64,000 nt of DNA, from NCBI RefSeq assembly GCF_030122845.1, contig NZ_CP126084.1, forward strand, positions 744,001 through 808,000. The letters run 5' to 3'. Every line of letters begins with the position of its first letter. The stretch's first letter is position 1. The notes beneath the pieces were generated by a model. It saw nothing but the letters and a program-made list of their open reading frames with translations. It was not told where the DNA came from and made no database searches. Source of the stretch: Paenibacillus woosongensis. Lineage in GTDB: Bacteria; Bacillota; Bacilli; Paenibacillales; Paenibacillaceae. Made by a program: the position numbers and the translations under genes. This document shows positions 17,031-25,431 of this stretch, one piece after another.

Positions 17031-18849
17031 ACCGTTCCGGCATCCTTATCCGAAGCTGGATGTTAACACCGCGGGTTCTGCCGCGGGGCGCAAGCCAAAG
17101 GCCAAGGCCAAGAACTGGTCGGGGACGCTGGGGCGCATCTGGCAGTATCTGGCCCGGCGCAAGGCGAAGCTGGCGCTCGTCCTGCTGATGGTGGTGGCCA
17201 GCTCGGGGCTGGCGCTGCTGGGACCGTATTTGATCGGCGTTGCCGTGGATGATTTCCTCGCAGGGGGTGGGGGAGCGCCGTGGGTGTTATTTTTAACAGG
17301 ACTAGGGGGTGTGTATGTTGGATTCTCGCTGAGCTCCTGGCTGCAAAACATTTGGATGATCGAGATCGCCCAGGAGACGGTGTACCGCATGCGGATCGAT
17401 CTGTTCCGCCAGCTTCACCGGCTGCCCATTCCGTTCTTTGGAACCAGGCAGCAGGGCGAGATTATGAGCCGGTTGACGAATGATATCGACAATGTCAGCT
17501 CGACGCTGAACAGCTCGGCGATTCAGATTTTCTCCAGTGTGCTGACGCTGATCGGGACGCTGGCGGTCATGCTGTATCTCAGCCCGCTGCTGACGCTGCT
17601 GACGTTCATGATCGTGCCGCTGATGATGCTTGGGATGCGCTGGATTACGCGGCGGACGGGTCCGCTCTATAAGGAGCGCCAGAAAAATCTGGGCGAGCTG
17701 AACGGTTATATCGAGGAGACGCTGTCCGGGCAGCGGATCATCAAGGCCTTCTCGCAGGAGGAGCGGGTGATGCGTGAATTCAGGGAGCGGAACGATGCGA
17801 TCCGGCAATCGGGATTTTGGGCGCAGACGATTTCGGGTTTTATTCCGAAGCTGATGAACGCGCTGAATAATCTGGGTTTTGCGCTGGTCGCCGGGGTCGG
17901 CGGCATTCTGGCGATCCGCGGGGCGATTACCGTAGGTGTGATCATCGTCTTCGTGGAGTATTCGCGGCAGTTCACCCGGCCGCTGAACGATTTGGCGAAC
18001 CAGTGGAATACGCTGCTGTCGGCCATTGCGGGGGCGGAGCGGGTGTTCGAGGTGATGGACGAAGAGGTCGAGGAGCGGGACGAAGGAGCGGCGGTCACGC
18101 TGCAGCAGGTGGAGGGCGCTGTCCGGTTCGCGGACGTATCGTTCTCTTATGAAGAGGGCGGCGATACACTGGAGGGCATCAGCTTCGAGGCGAAGCCGGG
18201 GGAGATGATCGCCTTGGTGGGCCCTACGGGAGCGGGAAAAACGACGCTGATCCAACTGCTGTCCCGTTTCTACAATCCGTCTAAAGGGATCATTACGGTC
18301 GATGGAAGGGATATTACGTCGATCCGGCGGGAGAGTCTGCGTTCCCATATGGCGTTCGTGCTGCAGGATTCCTTCCTGTTTAAGGGGACGATCCGGGAAA
18401 ATATCCGCTTTGGGCGGCTCGATGCGACCGATGAGGAGGTAGAGGAGGCATCGCGCCTGGCGAATGCGCATTCCTTCATTATGCGTCTGCAGGACGGCTA
18501 CGATAAAATGCTCGATGCGGACGGCAGCGGCATCAGCCAGGGCCAGCGGCAGCTGCTGGCGATCGCGCGGGCAATCCTCGCCAATCCGTCGATCCTCGTG
18601 CTGGACGAAGCGACCAGCAGCATCGACACGGTGACCGAGCTCAAAATCCAGGAGGGCCTGCAGCGGCTGATGAAGGGCAGAACAAGCTTCGTCATCGCCC
18701 ACCGGCTCAATACGATCCGTCAGGCCGATAAAATCCTCGTGCTGAAGGACGGCCGGCTGATCGAGCAGGGCTCTCACGGGGAGCTGCTTCAGCAGGAGGG
18801 CTTTTACAGTGAACTGTATCATGGGACTCTGCAAGGAGAGGACGTGTAG
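17011..18849 (+). CDS. Heterodimeric ABC exporter subunit B (catalytic ATP site)
   Basis: 612 aa, translationally coupled to subunit A through a 20-bp overlap. An exporter membrane domain is followed by an ATPase with Walker A GPTGAGKTT (about 405), Walker B with catalytic Glu ILVLDEATSS (about 528) and H-loop IAHRLN (about 562). Its signature reads ISQGQ instead of LSGGQ. The two subunits are therefore complementary: B's Walker motifs with A's LSGGQ make the competent site, and the other site is degenerate, as in BmrCD- or TM287/288-like exporters. Substrates of this class are lipophilic drugs, peptides or lipids; the true substrate is unknown. Confidence 0.88.
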   Translation: MLKTFVEPFRHPYPKLDVNTAGSAAGRKPKAKAKNWSGTLGRIWQYLARRKAKLALVLLMVVASSGLALLGPYLIGVAVDDFLAGGGGAPWVLFLTGLGGVYVGFSLSSWLQNIWMIEIAQETVYRMRIDLFRQLHRLPIPFFGTRQQGEIMSRLTNDIDNVSSTLNSSAIQIFSSVLTLIGTLAVMLYLSPLLTLLTFMIVPLMMLGMRWITRRTGPLYKERQKNLGELNGYIEETLSGQRIIKAFSQEERVMREFRERNDAIRQSGFWAQTISGFIPKLMNALNNLGFALVAGVGGILAIRGAITVGVIIVFVEYSRQFTRPLNDLANQWNTLLSAIAGAERVFEVMDEEVEERDEGAAVTLQQVEGAVRFADVSFSYEEGGDTLEGISFEAKPGEMIALVGPTGAGKTTLIQLLSRFYNPSKGIITVDGRDITSIRRESLRSHMAFVLQDSFLFKGTIRENIRFGRLDATDEEVEEASRLANAHSFIMRLQDGYDKMLDADGSGISQGQRQLLAIARAILANPSILVLDEATSSIDTVTELKIQEGLQRLMKGRTSFVIAHRLNTIRQADKILVLKDGRLIEQGSHGELLQQEGFYSELYHGTLQGEDV

Positions 18850-18852
18850 GCT

Positions 18853-19608
18853 ATGGGCGGATTGACAGCAATGGATGCCTATTTACGGAGGATCGCGCTG
18901 CGGCGGGAGGAGGTGCCGTCCTTTCGGGAGTACCCTTTTCATCTGCCGGTGGTTGCTGACCTGGAGCAGCTTGAATTCCACCCGAGAGTGACTTATATCG
19001 TCGGCGAGAACGGCATGGGCAAATCGACGCTGCTGGAGGCGATCGCGGTCGCTCTTGGCTTCAACCCGGAGGGCGGGACGCTGAATTTCAACTTCTCGAC
19101 CGCCGAGACGCATTCCGAGCTGCATGAATATATTCGTCTGGTGAGAGGCGTACGCAAGCCGAGGGACGGCTTCTTCTTCCGGGCGGAGAGCTACTATAAT
19201 CTGGCTACGGAGATCGGGCGGCTGGATGAGGGAGTGGGCGGACCTTCGGTAGTCGGCTCTTACGGCGGCAGGCCGCTGCATATGATGTCGCACGGCGAGT
19301 CGTTTTTTGCGGCGTTCATGAATCGGTTTCGCGGGCGGGGCCTGTATATTATGGACGAGCCCGAGGCCGCCTTGTCCCCGTACCGCCAAATGGCAATGCT
19401 GTCGCGGATTCATCAGCTCGTGAACGATTATTCGCAGCTGATTATTTCCACGCATTCGCCGATCATCATGGCCTACCCGGACAGTGTGATTTACCAGCTG
19501 ACCCCGGAGGGGATTCGCGAGGCGACGCTGGAGGAGACGGATCACTTCGTCATCATGAAAGAGTTCATGAACGGCCGGGAACGTATGCTGAGGGAGCTGC
19601 TGGAGTGA
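18853..19608 (+). CDS. ABC-like AAA family ATPase
   Basis: 251 aa. The start lies just behind the exporter gene with an AAGGAGAGG site, so it is probably cotranscribed. Walker A is GENGMGKST (about residues 51-59). A signature-like MSHGES, Walker B LYIMDEPEAALS and the switch His in ISTHSP follow in ABC order. There is no membrane domain. It resembles stand-alone predicted ATPases of the COG3910 type, which sit alone or with transporters and have no clear role. It is too short to be a RecF- or OLD-type nuclease. The link with the exporter may be only transcriptional. Confidence 0.75.
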   Translation: MGGLTAMDAYLRRIALRREEVPSFREYPFHLPVVADLEQLEFHPRVTYIVGENGMGKSTLLEAIAVALGFNPEGGTLNFNFSTAETHSELHEYIRLVRGVRKPRDGFFFRAESYYNLATEIGRLDEGVGGPSVVGSYGGRPLHMMSHGESFFAAFMNRFRGRGLYIMDEPEAALSPYRQMAMLSRIHQLVNDYSQLIISTHSPIIMAYPDSVIYQLTPEGIREATLEETDHFVIMKEFMNGRERMLRELLE

Positions 19609-19649
19609 GAAACTGCGGCGGCTCCTTTATAGTTTCTGGCTGATAGATT

Positions 19650-20156
19650 TTATCGTAAATGTACGACTTTATGGTTATTGTAGCTGAAAGGCTTAATTAC
19701 ATCTGCTAATTTGATATCTCCCGCAATATCTTTCGGTTCGCCGTTTACGATGTAGTGAATCTCTACCTGAAGGGAGTCTTGTTTATGAACGCGGATATCT
19801 TTGATCAAACTGCCAGTGCCGGAGTATGTTTTGCCGTTAGCGGCATCCGGGAAAGTAAATGGGTCGCCGGCTTGACTTCGCGATAGGATCATAGTGCCGT
19901 CCATAGAGAAACCGTAGCTGATTCCGTCAAATGATTTATTATCACCATTCATCTCCAAGAAGTGTCCGGTAATAAACAAAGCGTACGGGGAAACAGCAAC
20001 AATTTCGATGTCCCTGATGTATAAATCCTCGGTCTCTATATCGAAGGTATATACTGCTTGGCCATAGCGCAGCTGGTATTGGTTATAGAAGAAGGAAATA
20101 GTCATCAATAGGAAAAGGATCGTTAATAAGGATCTAATGAGCATGTCTTTTTTCAA
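19650..20156 (-). CDS. Hypothetical protein with N-terminal membrane anchor
   Basis: 168 aa from a TTG start 8 nt after GGGAG. One N-terminal membrane segment (about residues 8-24) is followed by a strand-rich extracytoplasmic domain (for example VYTFDIETEDLYIRDIEIV). There is no Cys for lipidation and no recognised motif. It faces the ATPase gene convergently; a hairpin AGAAACT/AGTTTCT in the 40-bp gap may help terminate both. Confidence 0.6.
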   Translation of the reverse strand: MKKDMLIRSLLTILFLLMTISFFYNQYQLRYGQAVYTFDIETEDLYIRDIEIVAVSPYALFITGHFLEMNGDNKSFDGISYGFSMDGTMILSRSQAGDPFTFPDAANGKTYSGTGSLIKDIRVHKQDSLQVEIHYIVNGEPKDIAGDIKLADVIKPFSYNNHKVVHLR

Positions 20157-20302
20157 TTAAGCCACTCCCGCTTTTTGTATAATTTGTTATTCCCAGTATA
20201 GATGCCGGCTTGAATCATGGCAGTTAACTATTTAATACATAAAAATTCATGGGGTGAGTAATCGATGACTTTGGGGATGGTGAGAAAATACGGTATTTGC
20301 CC

Positions 20303-20378
20303 GGTGCAGCTGCCATGTAGCGGATAACCGATTGTACCGGGCTATAAGGGCTTGCTATTGTTATCCGGCAGCTGTACC
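20303..20378. repeat. Long imperfect inverted repeat upstream of the methyltransferase gene
   Basis: GGTGCAGCTGCC...CGGATAAC on the left pairs with GTTATCCGGCAGCTGTACC on the right with a 6-nt bulge, enclosing about 30 nt. It lies 66 bp before the methyltransferase start and has no T-run. It could be a leader RNA structure. Confidence 0.5.
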
Positions 20379-20443
20379 TCTCTGTGGTTTAGGCTAGATT
20401 GACATTTTGTTTCCTAGTGAAATTCAAGAGAGAGGGATGCCAG

Positions 20444-21205
20444 ATGAATCGTGAGAGATTAAGAGAGTTATGGAAAAAGGAAGAAGAAAAGAGCTTTCAG
20501 GGGTGGGGTTTCTCCTCCTTGACCGGGCGAATCGCGGAGGAGGATCTACCATGGGATTATAAAGCTGCGGTGCTGGCCCAGATGAGCGAAGAACGCGTGA
20601 TGCTCGATATGGGGACCGGGGGCGGTGAGTTTCTGCGGTCGCTCCAGCCTCCAAGAGGGAGAACGTTTGCGACAGAGGCGTATCCGCCGAATTACGAGCT
20701 CTGCCGGGCTGTTTTGCCCGCTTATGGGATTGAGGTCAGACAGGTGTTCGATGATGCGAGCCTGCCTTTTGACGACGGGTTCTTCGATTTGGTGATCAAT
20801 CGTCATGAAGCCTATTCGGTGCAGGAACTGGTTAGAGTCCTGAAGCCGGGCGGCTGGTTTATTACCCAGCAGGTAGGCGGACAGAACAACCGGGAGCTGT
20901 CCCGCTGGCTGCTTGGGGAAGAAGGGATGACCACAGATTCCGGGTTCGGCCTGGAGCAGGCGGCTCGCGAGTTAACGCTGGCTGGATTTACGGTCATGGA
21001 GCGGCATGAGTGTTTTCCCCGTCTCCGGTTTTTGGATATCGGGGCGCTGGTGTATTTTGCGAGAGTCATCGAATGGGAGTTTGCCGGTTTTTCTGTGGAC
21101 CGGTGCTTTGAGAAGCTGTGTGAGCTGCAGAAGAAGCTGGAGCAGGACGGCTGTGTGGAGAGCCGGGAGCACCGCTTTTTCATCGTGGCTCGCAAACCGA
21201 TATAG
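20444..21205 (+). CDS. Class I SAM-dependent methyltransferase
   Basis: 253 aa. The ATG at 20444 follows AGAGAGGG; an upstream in-frame TTG at 20399 lacks a site. Motif I is MLDMGTGGGEFL, followed by an acidic residue at the end of strand 2 (ATEAYPPN), a motif IV-like FDLVINRHEAY and post-motif LKPGGWFITQQVGGQ. This is a Rossmann-fold methyltransferase for a small molecule; the substrate cannot be read from sequence. The gene is single, with a strong terminator behind it. Confidence 0.85.
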   Translation: MNRERLRELWKKEEEKSFQGWGFSSLTGRIAEEDLPWDYKAAVLAQMSEERVMLDMGTGGGEFLRSLQPPRGRTFATEAYPPNYELCRAVLPAYGIEVRQVFDDASLPFDDGFFDLVINRHEAYSVQELVRVLKPGGWFITQQVGGQNNRELSRWLLGEEGMTTDSGFGLEQAARELTLAGFTVMERHECFPRLRFLDIGALVYFARVIEWEFAGFSVDRCFEKLCELQKKLEQDGCVESREHRFFIVARKPI

Positions 21206-21227
21206 ATCATATAGATAATTCTATCAG

Positions 21228-21251
21228 CGGGGCTATTGCAGCCCCGTTTTT
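21228..21251 (+). terminator. Terminator after the methyltransferase gene
   Basis: CGGGGCT ATTGC AGCCCCG followed by five T. Confidence 0.85.
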
Positions 21252-21272
21252 AAAAGGAGGCGTGTTTTTATC

Positions 21273-22448
21273 GTGCGGCATTTTACGATATTTGCTTCAA
21301 GGAATGATACCGGAGATGTTCCGGGCTTAATTGCGGAAATATTTGCAGATGGCTACAAAATAGACAGCGGTCCCGGGGAATATGTGGTTCAGCCGCGAAA
21401 ATGGTTTAACAAGAACAAGATGGTCATCCGGGTTGCCACCGAGGATACTGATCCGGATTATTTTGCGAACAATGTTCCGGGCATGATGGGGTTCTACGAT
21501 CGTATTCCGTTTGAGGACGAGCAGCTTAAGCGGCTTGTGCTTACGCAGATTTCCGTGATTAACACCATGCTGGCGATTGAGACGGAGAAGGACTACGATG
21601 AGGCTTACTTGACGTTGTTCCAGGGGCTTCTTCGCGGCGTGGATGGCATCGGCTTCTTCCCGGACGGGACGCTGGCCGATCACGACGGGCGTGTCATTGT
21701 GCATCCTGACGGAAGGTCGGGGAATGCCGAGTTCAGGCCAAGGGCTTGCACGCGAAAAATTAGAGGCGAGGAACGAGTCTCCTCCGAAGGCGAGCAGCGG
21801 AAGCAAGCGACGATCGCTTATTTGCAGGAGAGGAATATCCCCTGGCATGAAGGGCTGCCTCAGCTTCCTCCTATAGGGGACTTACGCTTTAAATCCCGGG
21901 AGGAAATCGCCCGCAGAGCGGTTGCTCTGCTGCTTGTGATCCAGTATGCCTGCGATGTCCTGCAGGATGAGGATCTGGAGCAATCCAGGCAGTTTGTGAC
22001 AGGGATGCTGGATAAGTATGGGGTAACGGCTGCCCTGACGGAAAATGAAGCGGAGCTGCTCCAGCAGGAGGAGCCCGAGCATCAGGATGCAGTGAATATC
22101 TCCTGGCAGTACGAGGCCTACTGGGCGCTGATCTGGGCTTTGGGGCTGGTGGAGCAGCTCGATTTGCCCAGCCAGACCTGTGATTGCGATTTTGCGATTC
22201 AGGCGGTGTCCAGCTGCGATAGCTTGGAGGAGTTTGTGGAAAGAACGTCGCTCCGCCGTCCAGAGGAAATTTTGGATGAAGCGGATCGGATCTACCGTCT
22301 GCATTGGGCCTGTGTGAACAGCAGAGTCAAAGGGGAGAGCGCACCGGCCGGGATGAACGAAAGCATCGTCATGGAGCGGCGCAGGGCGCTGTTCTGGCTG
22401 ATTGGCTGCGGAGATGAATCATGGGATCATGTTCGTATGGATACTTAG
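21273..22448 (+). CDS. DUF4272 domain protein
   Basis: 391 aa from a GTG start 12 nt after GGAGG. The N-terminal ~150 residues are a separate unrecognised domain. The C-terminal ~210 residues have the hallmarks of DUF4272: a start like RNIPWHEGLPQLP, SREEIARRAVALLLV, then ALIWALGLVEQL, RLHWACVNSR and the conserved MERRRALFWLIGC near the end. The family is widespread in bacteria with no known activity. There is no signal peptide or membrane segment, so it should be cytosolic. Confidence 0.8.
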   Translation: MRHFTIFASRNDTGDVPGLIAEIFADGYKIDSGPGEYVVQPRKWFNKNKMVIRVATEDTDPDYFANNVPGMMGFYDRIPFEDEQLKRLVLTQISVINTMLAIETEKDYDEAYLTLFQGLLRGVDGIGFFPDGTLADHDGRVIVHPDGRSGNAEFRPRACTRKIRGEERVSSEGEQRKQATIAYLQERNIPWHEGLPQLPPIGDLRFKSREEIARRAVALLLVIQYACDVLQDEDLEQSRQFVTGMLDKYGVTAALTENEAELLQQEEPEHQDAVNISWQYEAYWALIWALGLVEQLDLPSQTCDCDFAIQAVSSCDSLEEFVERTSLRRPEEILDEADRIYRLHWACVNSRVKGESAPAGMNESIVMERRRALFWLIGCGDESWDHVRMDT

Positions 22449-22671
22449 GGTCAGGGAACTGATTTTCATCGCTATTGGTTGATTGAAGAGGAAAGCTGCA
22501 AAAGTGCAGAAGTTTTCTTGTTAAAGTGCGGAACTGTCTTGATACTGATGTATTTTCTCCGCGGTCCCTTAATTGAACTCGGGGCTATCTCTCCAACAAA
22601 TTAAACGACTTGACGGATTTATAACCGTACGGCCGGCACGCGGTGCTAACCCTGACTGCCCAGGGAGACAT

Positions 22672-22750
22672 AGATTATGACTGGAACTGACTGAACCAGA
22701 TGGTCAGGACACAGATTATGACTGGAACTGACTGTACCTAGATGGCTAGG
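22672..22750. repeat. 41-bp direct repeat, two copies
   Basis: Both copies begin AGATTATGACTGGAACTGAC; the first starts at 22672 and the second at 22713. The 3' halves differ at several positions. Confidence 0.75.
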
Positions 22751-22757
22751 ATCAGGT

Positions 22758-22950
22758 AACTAGATGTATTTCATGCAGTTAGTTCAGCGGTTTTAGCCGT
22801 TTTAGTAAGAACTAACTGCAAAACCTACATTTAGTTTTAAGCTATTTCGGCGAATTCGCTCCATTCAGGCAAACTAACTGCATGTTTTGCATTTAGCGTA
22901 TGTATTTTTGATAAAAGAGCTTAACTAGATGTATAAAATACATTTAGTTT
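22758..22950. repeat. Cluster of four palindromic ACTAACTGCA/TACATTTAGTT elements
   Basis: Elements at 22758-22785, 22809-22837, 22871-22898 and 22922-22950 share the half-motifs AACTAnATGTA and TGCAGTTAGTT. The first two form an inverted pair with ~28-bp arms, and the fourth is itself nearly palindromic. This is REP- or MITE-like structure in a non-coding stretch. Confidence 0.65.
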
Positions 22951-23204
22951 CTCAAAAATCTCCATTGAATGGTTACCTGAGCTTGTGGAAGACGAAGAAA
23001 ATGCATTCGGGTACAAGTTGCGTGCCAGTTTCTGTGGAATAACCATAACTTCATCTGAGGTAAGAGCAAGTCTTATCGTTTGTGCAATCTTCTTCTGCCA
23101 TCCCCATACCGTTGAAGTCCGCCATATTAAGAGCTTTAGACCATCGAACTCTCCGCTGCTCCCCGGCATACAATTCAGTATCACAATGAAAAGGGGAGTT
23201 TTTG

Positions 23205-23591
23205 TTGGAGATACCTGTGACTGGCTTTGTTGTCCATCGGGAGGATGGTTCCGATTCTGAGCACTCGCATAAGCTGTATATTACGTCTTGGAATGGAAAA
23301 CCTGTCCATGTTCATCCTTTTGCAGGGGAGACATCCTATGATGTTGGACACAGGCATCATTACGCCGGAAGAACGGAACCGGCTCCAAGCGGGGTTCAGC
23401 ACGTTCATAATTATTTTGCAGTGACATCCTTCAACGCAGGACACACTCATAAAATTAGAGGGACGACAGGACCAGCGATCCCATTTCCTGGGGGTGGACA
23501 CTACCATTACTTTGAAGGCCACACGACGGTAGACGGAAGCACGCCGCATCGGCATCACTACCGCGGGAATACGGGCAACGAGGAGGCCTGA
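23205..23591 (+). CDS. ymaF: YmaF family His-rich protein
   Basis: 128 aa. Start chosen at the second of two TTG codons, 6 nt after AAGGGGAG, giving the N-terminus MEIPVTGFVVH. It closely resembles Bacillus YmaF: repeated blocks with HSH, HVHPF, GHRHHY, VQHVHNY, GHTHKI, GHYHYF and PHRHHY. The His pairs recur roughly every 15-20 residues, suggesting a beta structure that binds metal. The function is unknown; there is no signal peptide. Its upstream spacer is full of repeats. Confidence 0.88.
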   Translation: MEIPVTGFVVHREDGSDSEHSHKLYITSWNGKPVHVHPFAGETSYDVGHRHHYAGRTEPAPSGVQHVHNYFAVTSFNAGHTHKIRGTTGPAIPFPGGGHYHYFEGHTTVDGSTPHRHHYRGNTGNEEA

Positions 23592-23637
23592 TGAGCTGAG
23601 ATAGTCTGGTTGGGAAGAAGAATTCGACCGCAGCAAC

Positions 23638-23712
23638 CAAAAAGCACCCCAGCGAAACTCTATTGGAATTCCCTTGTAGGGGAAGCGGCCAATGTTGGTT
23701 CGCAGGGTGCTA
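23638..23712 (-). terminator. Terminator of the RNR beta-subunit gene
   Basis: On the minus strand AGCACCC..GCGAA pairs with TTTCGC..GGGTGCT across a long loop and is followed by TTTTTGG. Confidence 0.6.
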
Positions 23713-23732
23713 TATTATTTTACAACTTTATT

Positions 23733-24764
23733 TTACAGATCGTCGAATCCGTTGTCGTCGCCGACCTTGCCATAGTTGCGGGATTTGGCTTCGAAGAAGT
23801 CCGTCTTCGTGGCGTTCAGCGCTTCGTCCGAGAACGGCTTGATCCATGGCATGCAGTTGACATCCACGCCTTCGTATGCTTTCTCAAGTCCCATCAGGCC
23901 CAGGCGCTTGTTGGCAATGTACTTGATGTAATCGGACAATTCGTTCAAGTCGATGCCGCGGACTTCCTTGAGCGTATAGTGCGCCCAGTTCGTCTCCAGC
24001 TCTACTGCCCGGTCGATCGTACGGTATACATAGTCGATGTTTTCCTTCGTATTTAGCTCCGGATAGTCGAGCAGCAGCTGTTTGAACACCTCAGCAAAGA
24101 AGTAGCAGTGCTGATTCTCGTCACGCTGGATGTAGGAAATCATCTGGCTCGTCCCCATCATCTTCTGATCGCGCGCCAGATTGTAGAAGAAGGCGAACGT
24201 ACTGTAGAAGAAAATCCCTTCGAGAATGAGATCCGCTACGAGCGCTTCAAAGAATGTCTGCGGCGATTGCTCATTGCGGAAGTTCTGGTAAATTTCCGAG
24301 ATGAACTTGTTCCGGTCCAGCAGCACGGGATCATGTTTCCAATATTCAAAAATCTCTTTCTGCTCCTGCTCCGATACGATCGAGGACAGCACGTAGGAGT
24401 ACGATTGGTTATGCACGACCTCTTGCTGAGCAATAATGGCGGAAATCGCCTCAAGCGAAGAATCCGTGAAATAACGTTTTACGTCCCCAACGAACATCGT
24501 TTGCATCGAATCCAGAACCGCCAGCAGCGAAATATTGATTTTGAACGTGCGCTGCTCTTCGGGATCCAGTAGCGGAAATTGCTGTGCATCCTTGCTCATT
24601 GGAATCTCGTCCGCAATCCAGTGGTTGAGCAGCAGTACTTTGTACAGCTTGTACATATGCGGCATGCGGATGTCGTTCCAGTTCAGGATACCGGAGCACT
24701 CACCGTTAATGATGCGAGTTGATTTGTTCGGTGCCTCCGTGTTAAAAATCGTTTGCAGTTGCAA
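23733..24764 (-). CDS. Class I ribonucleotide reductase, beta (radical) subunit
   Basis: 343 aa from a TTG 9 nt after GAGGAG; an ATG three codons upstream directly abuts that site. Metal ligands and radical Tyr are visible: an Asp in AVLDSMQ, Glu and His in EVVHNQSY with the radical Tyr at its end, a Glu in LEGIFFY, and Glu and His in RDENQH. This subunit houses the dinuclear metal/tyrosyl radical that starts ribonucleotide reduction in the alpha subunit. The C-terminal GFDDL tail should dock on alpha. It lies 667 bp downstream of the alpha gene, an unusually long gap. NrdB/NrdF naming is left open because no nrdI or nrdH is next to it. Confidence 0.92.
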   Translation of the reverse strand: MQLQTIFNTEAPNKSTRIINGECSGILNWNDIRMPHMYKLYKVLLLNHWIADEIPMSKDAQQFPLLDPEEQRTFKINISLLAVLDSMQTMFVGDVKRYFTDSSLEAISAIIAQQEVVHNQSYSYVLSSIVSEQEQKEIFEYWKHDPVLLDRNKFISEIYQNFRNEQSPQTFFEALVADLILEGIFFYSTFAFFYNLARDQKMMGTSQMISYIQRDENQHCYFFAEVFKQLLLDYPELNTKENIDYVYRTIDRAVELETNWAHYTLKEVRGIDLNELSDYIKYIANKRLGLMGLEKAYEGVDVNCMPWIKPFSDEALNATKTDFFEAKSRNYGKVGDDNGFDDL

Positions 24765-24887
24765 TGATCTCATCTCCTCAAAGATTTGATGTTATTTTAA
24801 AAATGCACAATAGTAGTGGTAAGTTTGAGCCCCTAAGTTCCTCGTAGCAATCGCCCAGAGATCTACGAAGCTTTACCTTCACGCTCC

Positions 24888-25117
24888 GCACCAGCCCAAG
24901 CGAATCCCCGGAGGGGACAGCGCCCCCCAGCACGCAGCCTCACAACGAACCGCCCACAGCAGCAGTCTGCTCCAGATCTCATCGAAGCACTAACCTACAA
25001 GTAAGTCATCGAAGCATTACCCACAGGCCCTGCACCAGCCCAAGCGAATCCCCGCAGGGGACAGCGCCCCCCAGCACGCAGCCTCACAACGAACCTCCCA
25101 CAGCAGCAGTCCGCTCC
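24888..25117. repeat. 86-bp GC-rich direct repeat, two copies, between the RNR genes
   Basis: Copies at about 24888-24973 and 25032-25117 are almost identical, starting GCACCAGCCCAAGCGAATCC and differing at four positions. Shorter relatives (CCCGAAGGGAACAGCG-like) occur at about 25285-25325. The whole 24.8-25.43 kb spacer is GC-rich, lacks a gene and also holds a hairpin CCCTCCCTT/AAGGGAGGG at about 25386-25410. Confidence 0.8.
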
Positions 25118-25431
25118 CATGCAGGAGCGCCACCGTTGAGCGGGCCCGTCAGGGCGGCAAGCGGCCCAGTTGCACGTACTACTCCGGGTGCGCTCGACAG
25201 CAGCAGTCCTCCGCAGCGTGTTTCCAGGTAACCCGGGTGCGCCTAAAGTAAGACGTACCCGAAGGGGGAAAAGCGTTCCACCCACCAGCCCATAGCGCCT
25301 TCCCGAAGGGAACAGCGAGCAGGAGCGCCTCTACAACTCCAACGTTACTCCCCTTTGCGGGAGTCCCGAGGGCAGCAGGCCCTGGGGGCCCTCCCTTACG
25401 ACAAGGGAGGGTTTGGGTGGGTTGGGATCCC

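Noticed and set aside
17302-18834. 510-codon minus-strand frame opposite the ABC exporter subunit B
   Set aside because: No family signal or ribosome site; the plus strand has a complete ABC exporter with all motifs.
24888-25117. CRISPR-like array
   Set aside because: Only two copies of a long 86-bp unit with a 58-bp gap; no short regularly spaced repeats and no cas genes nearby.
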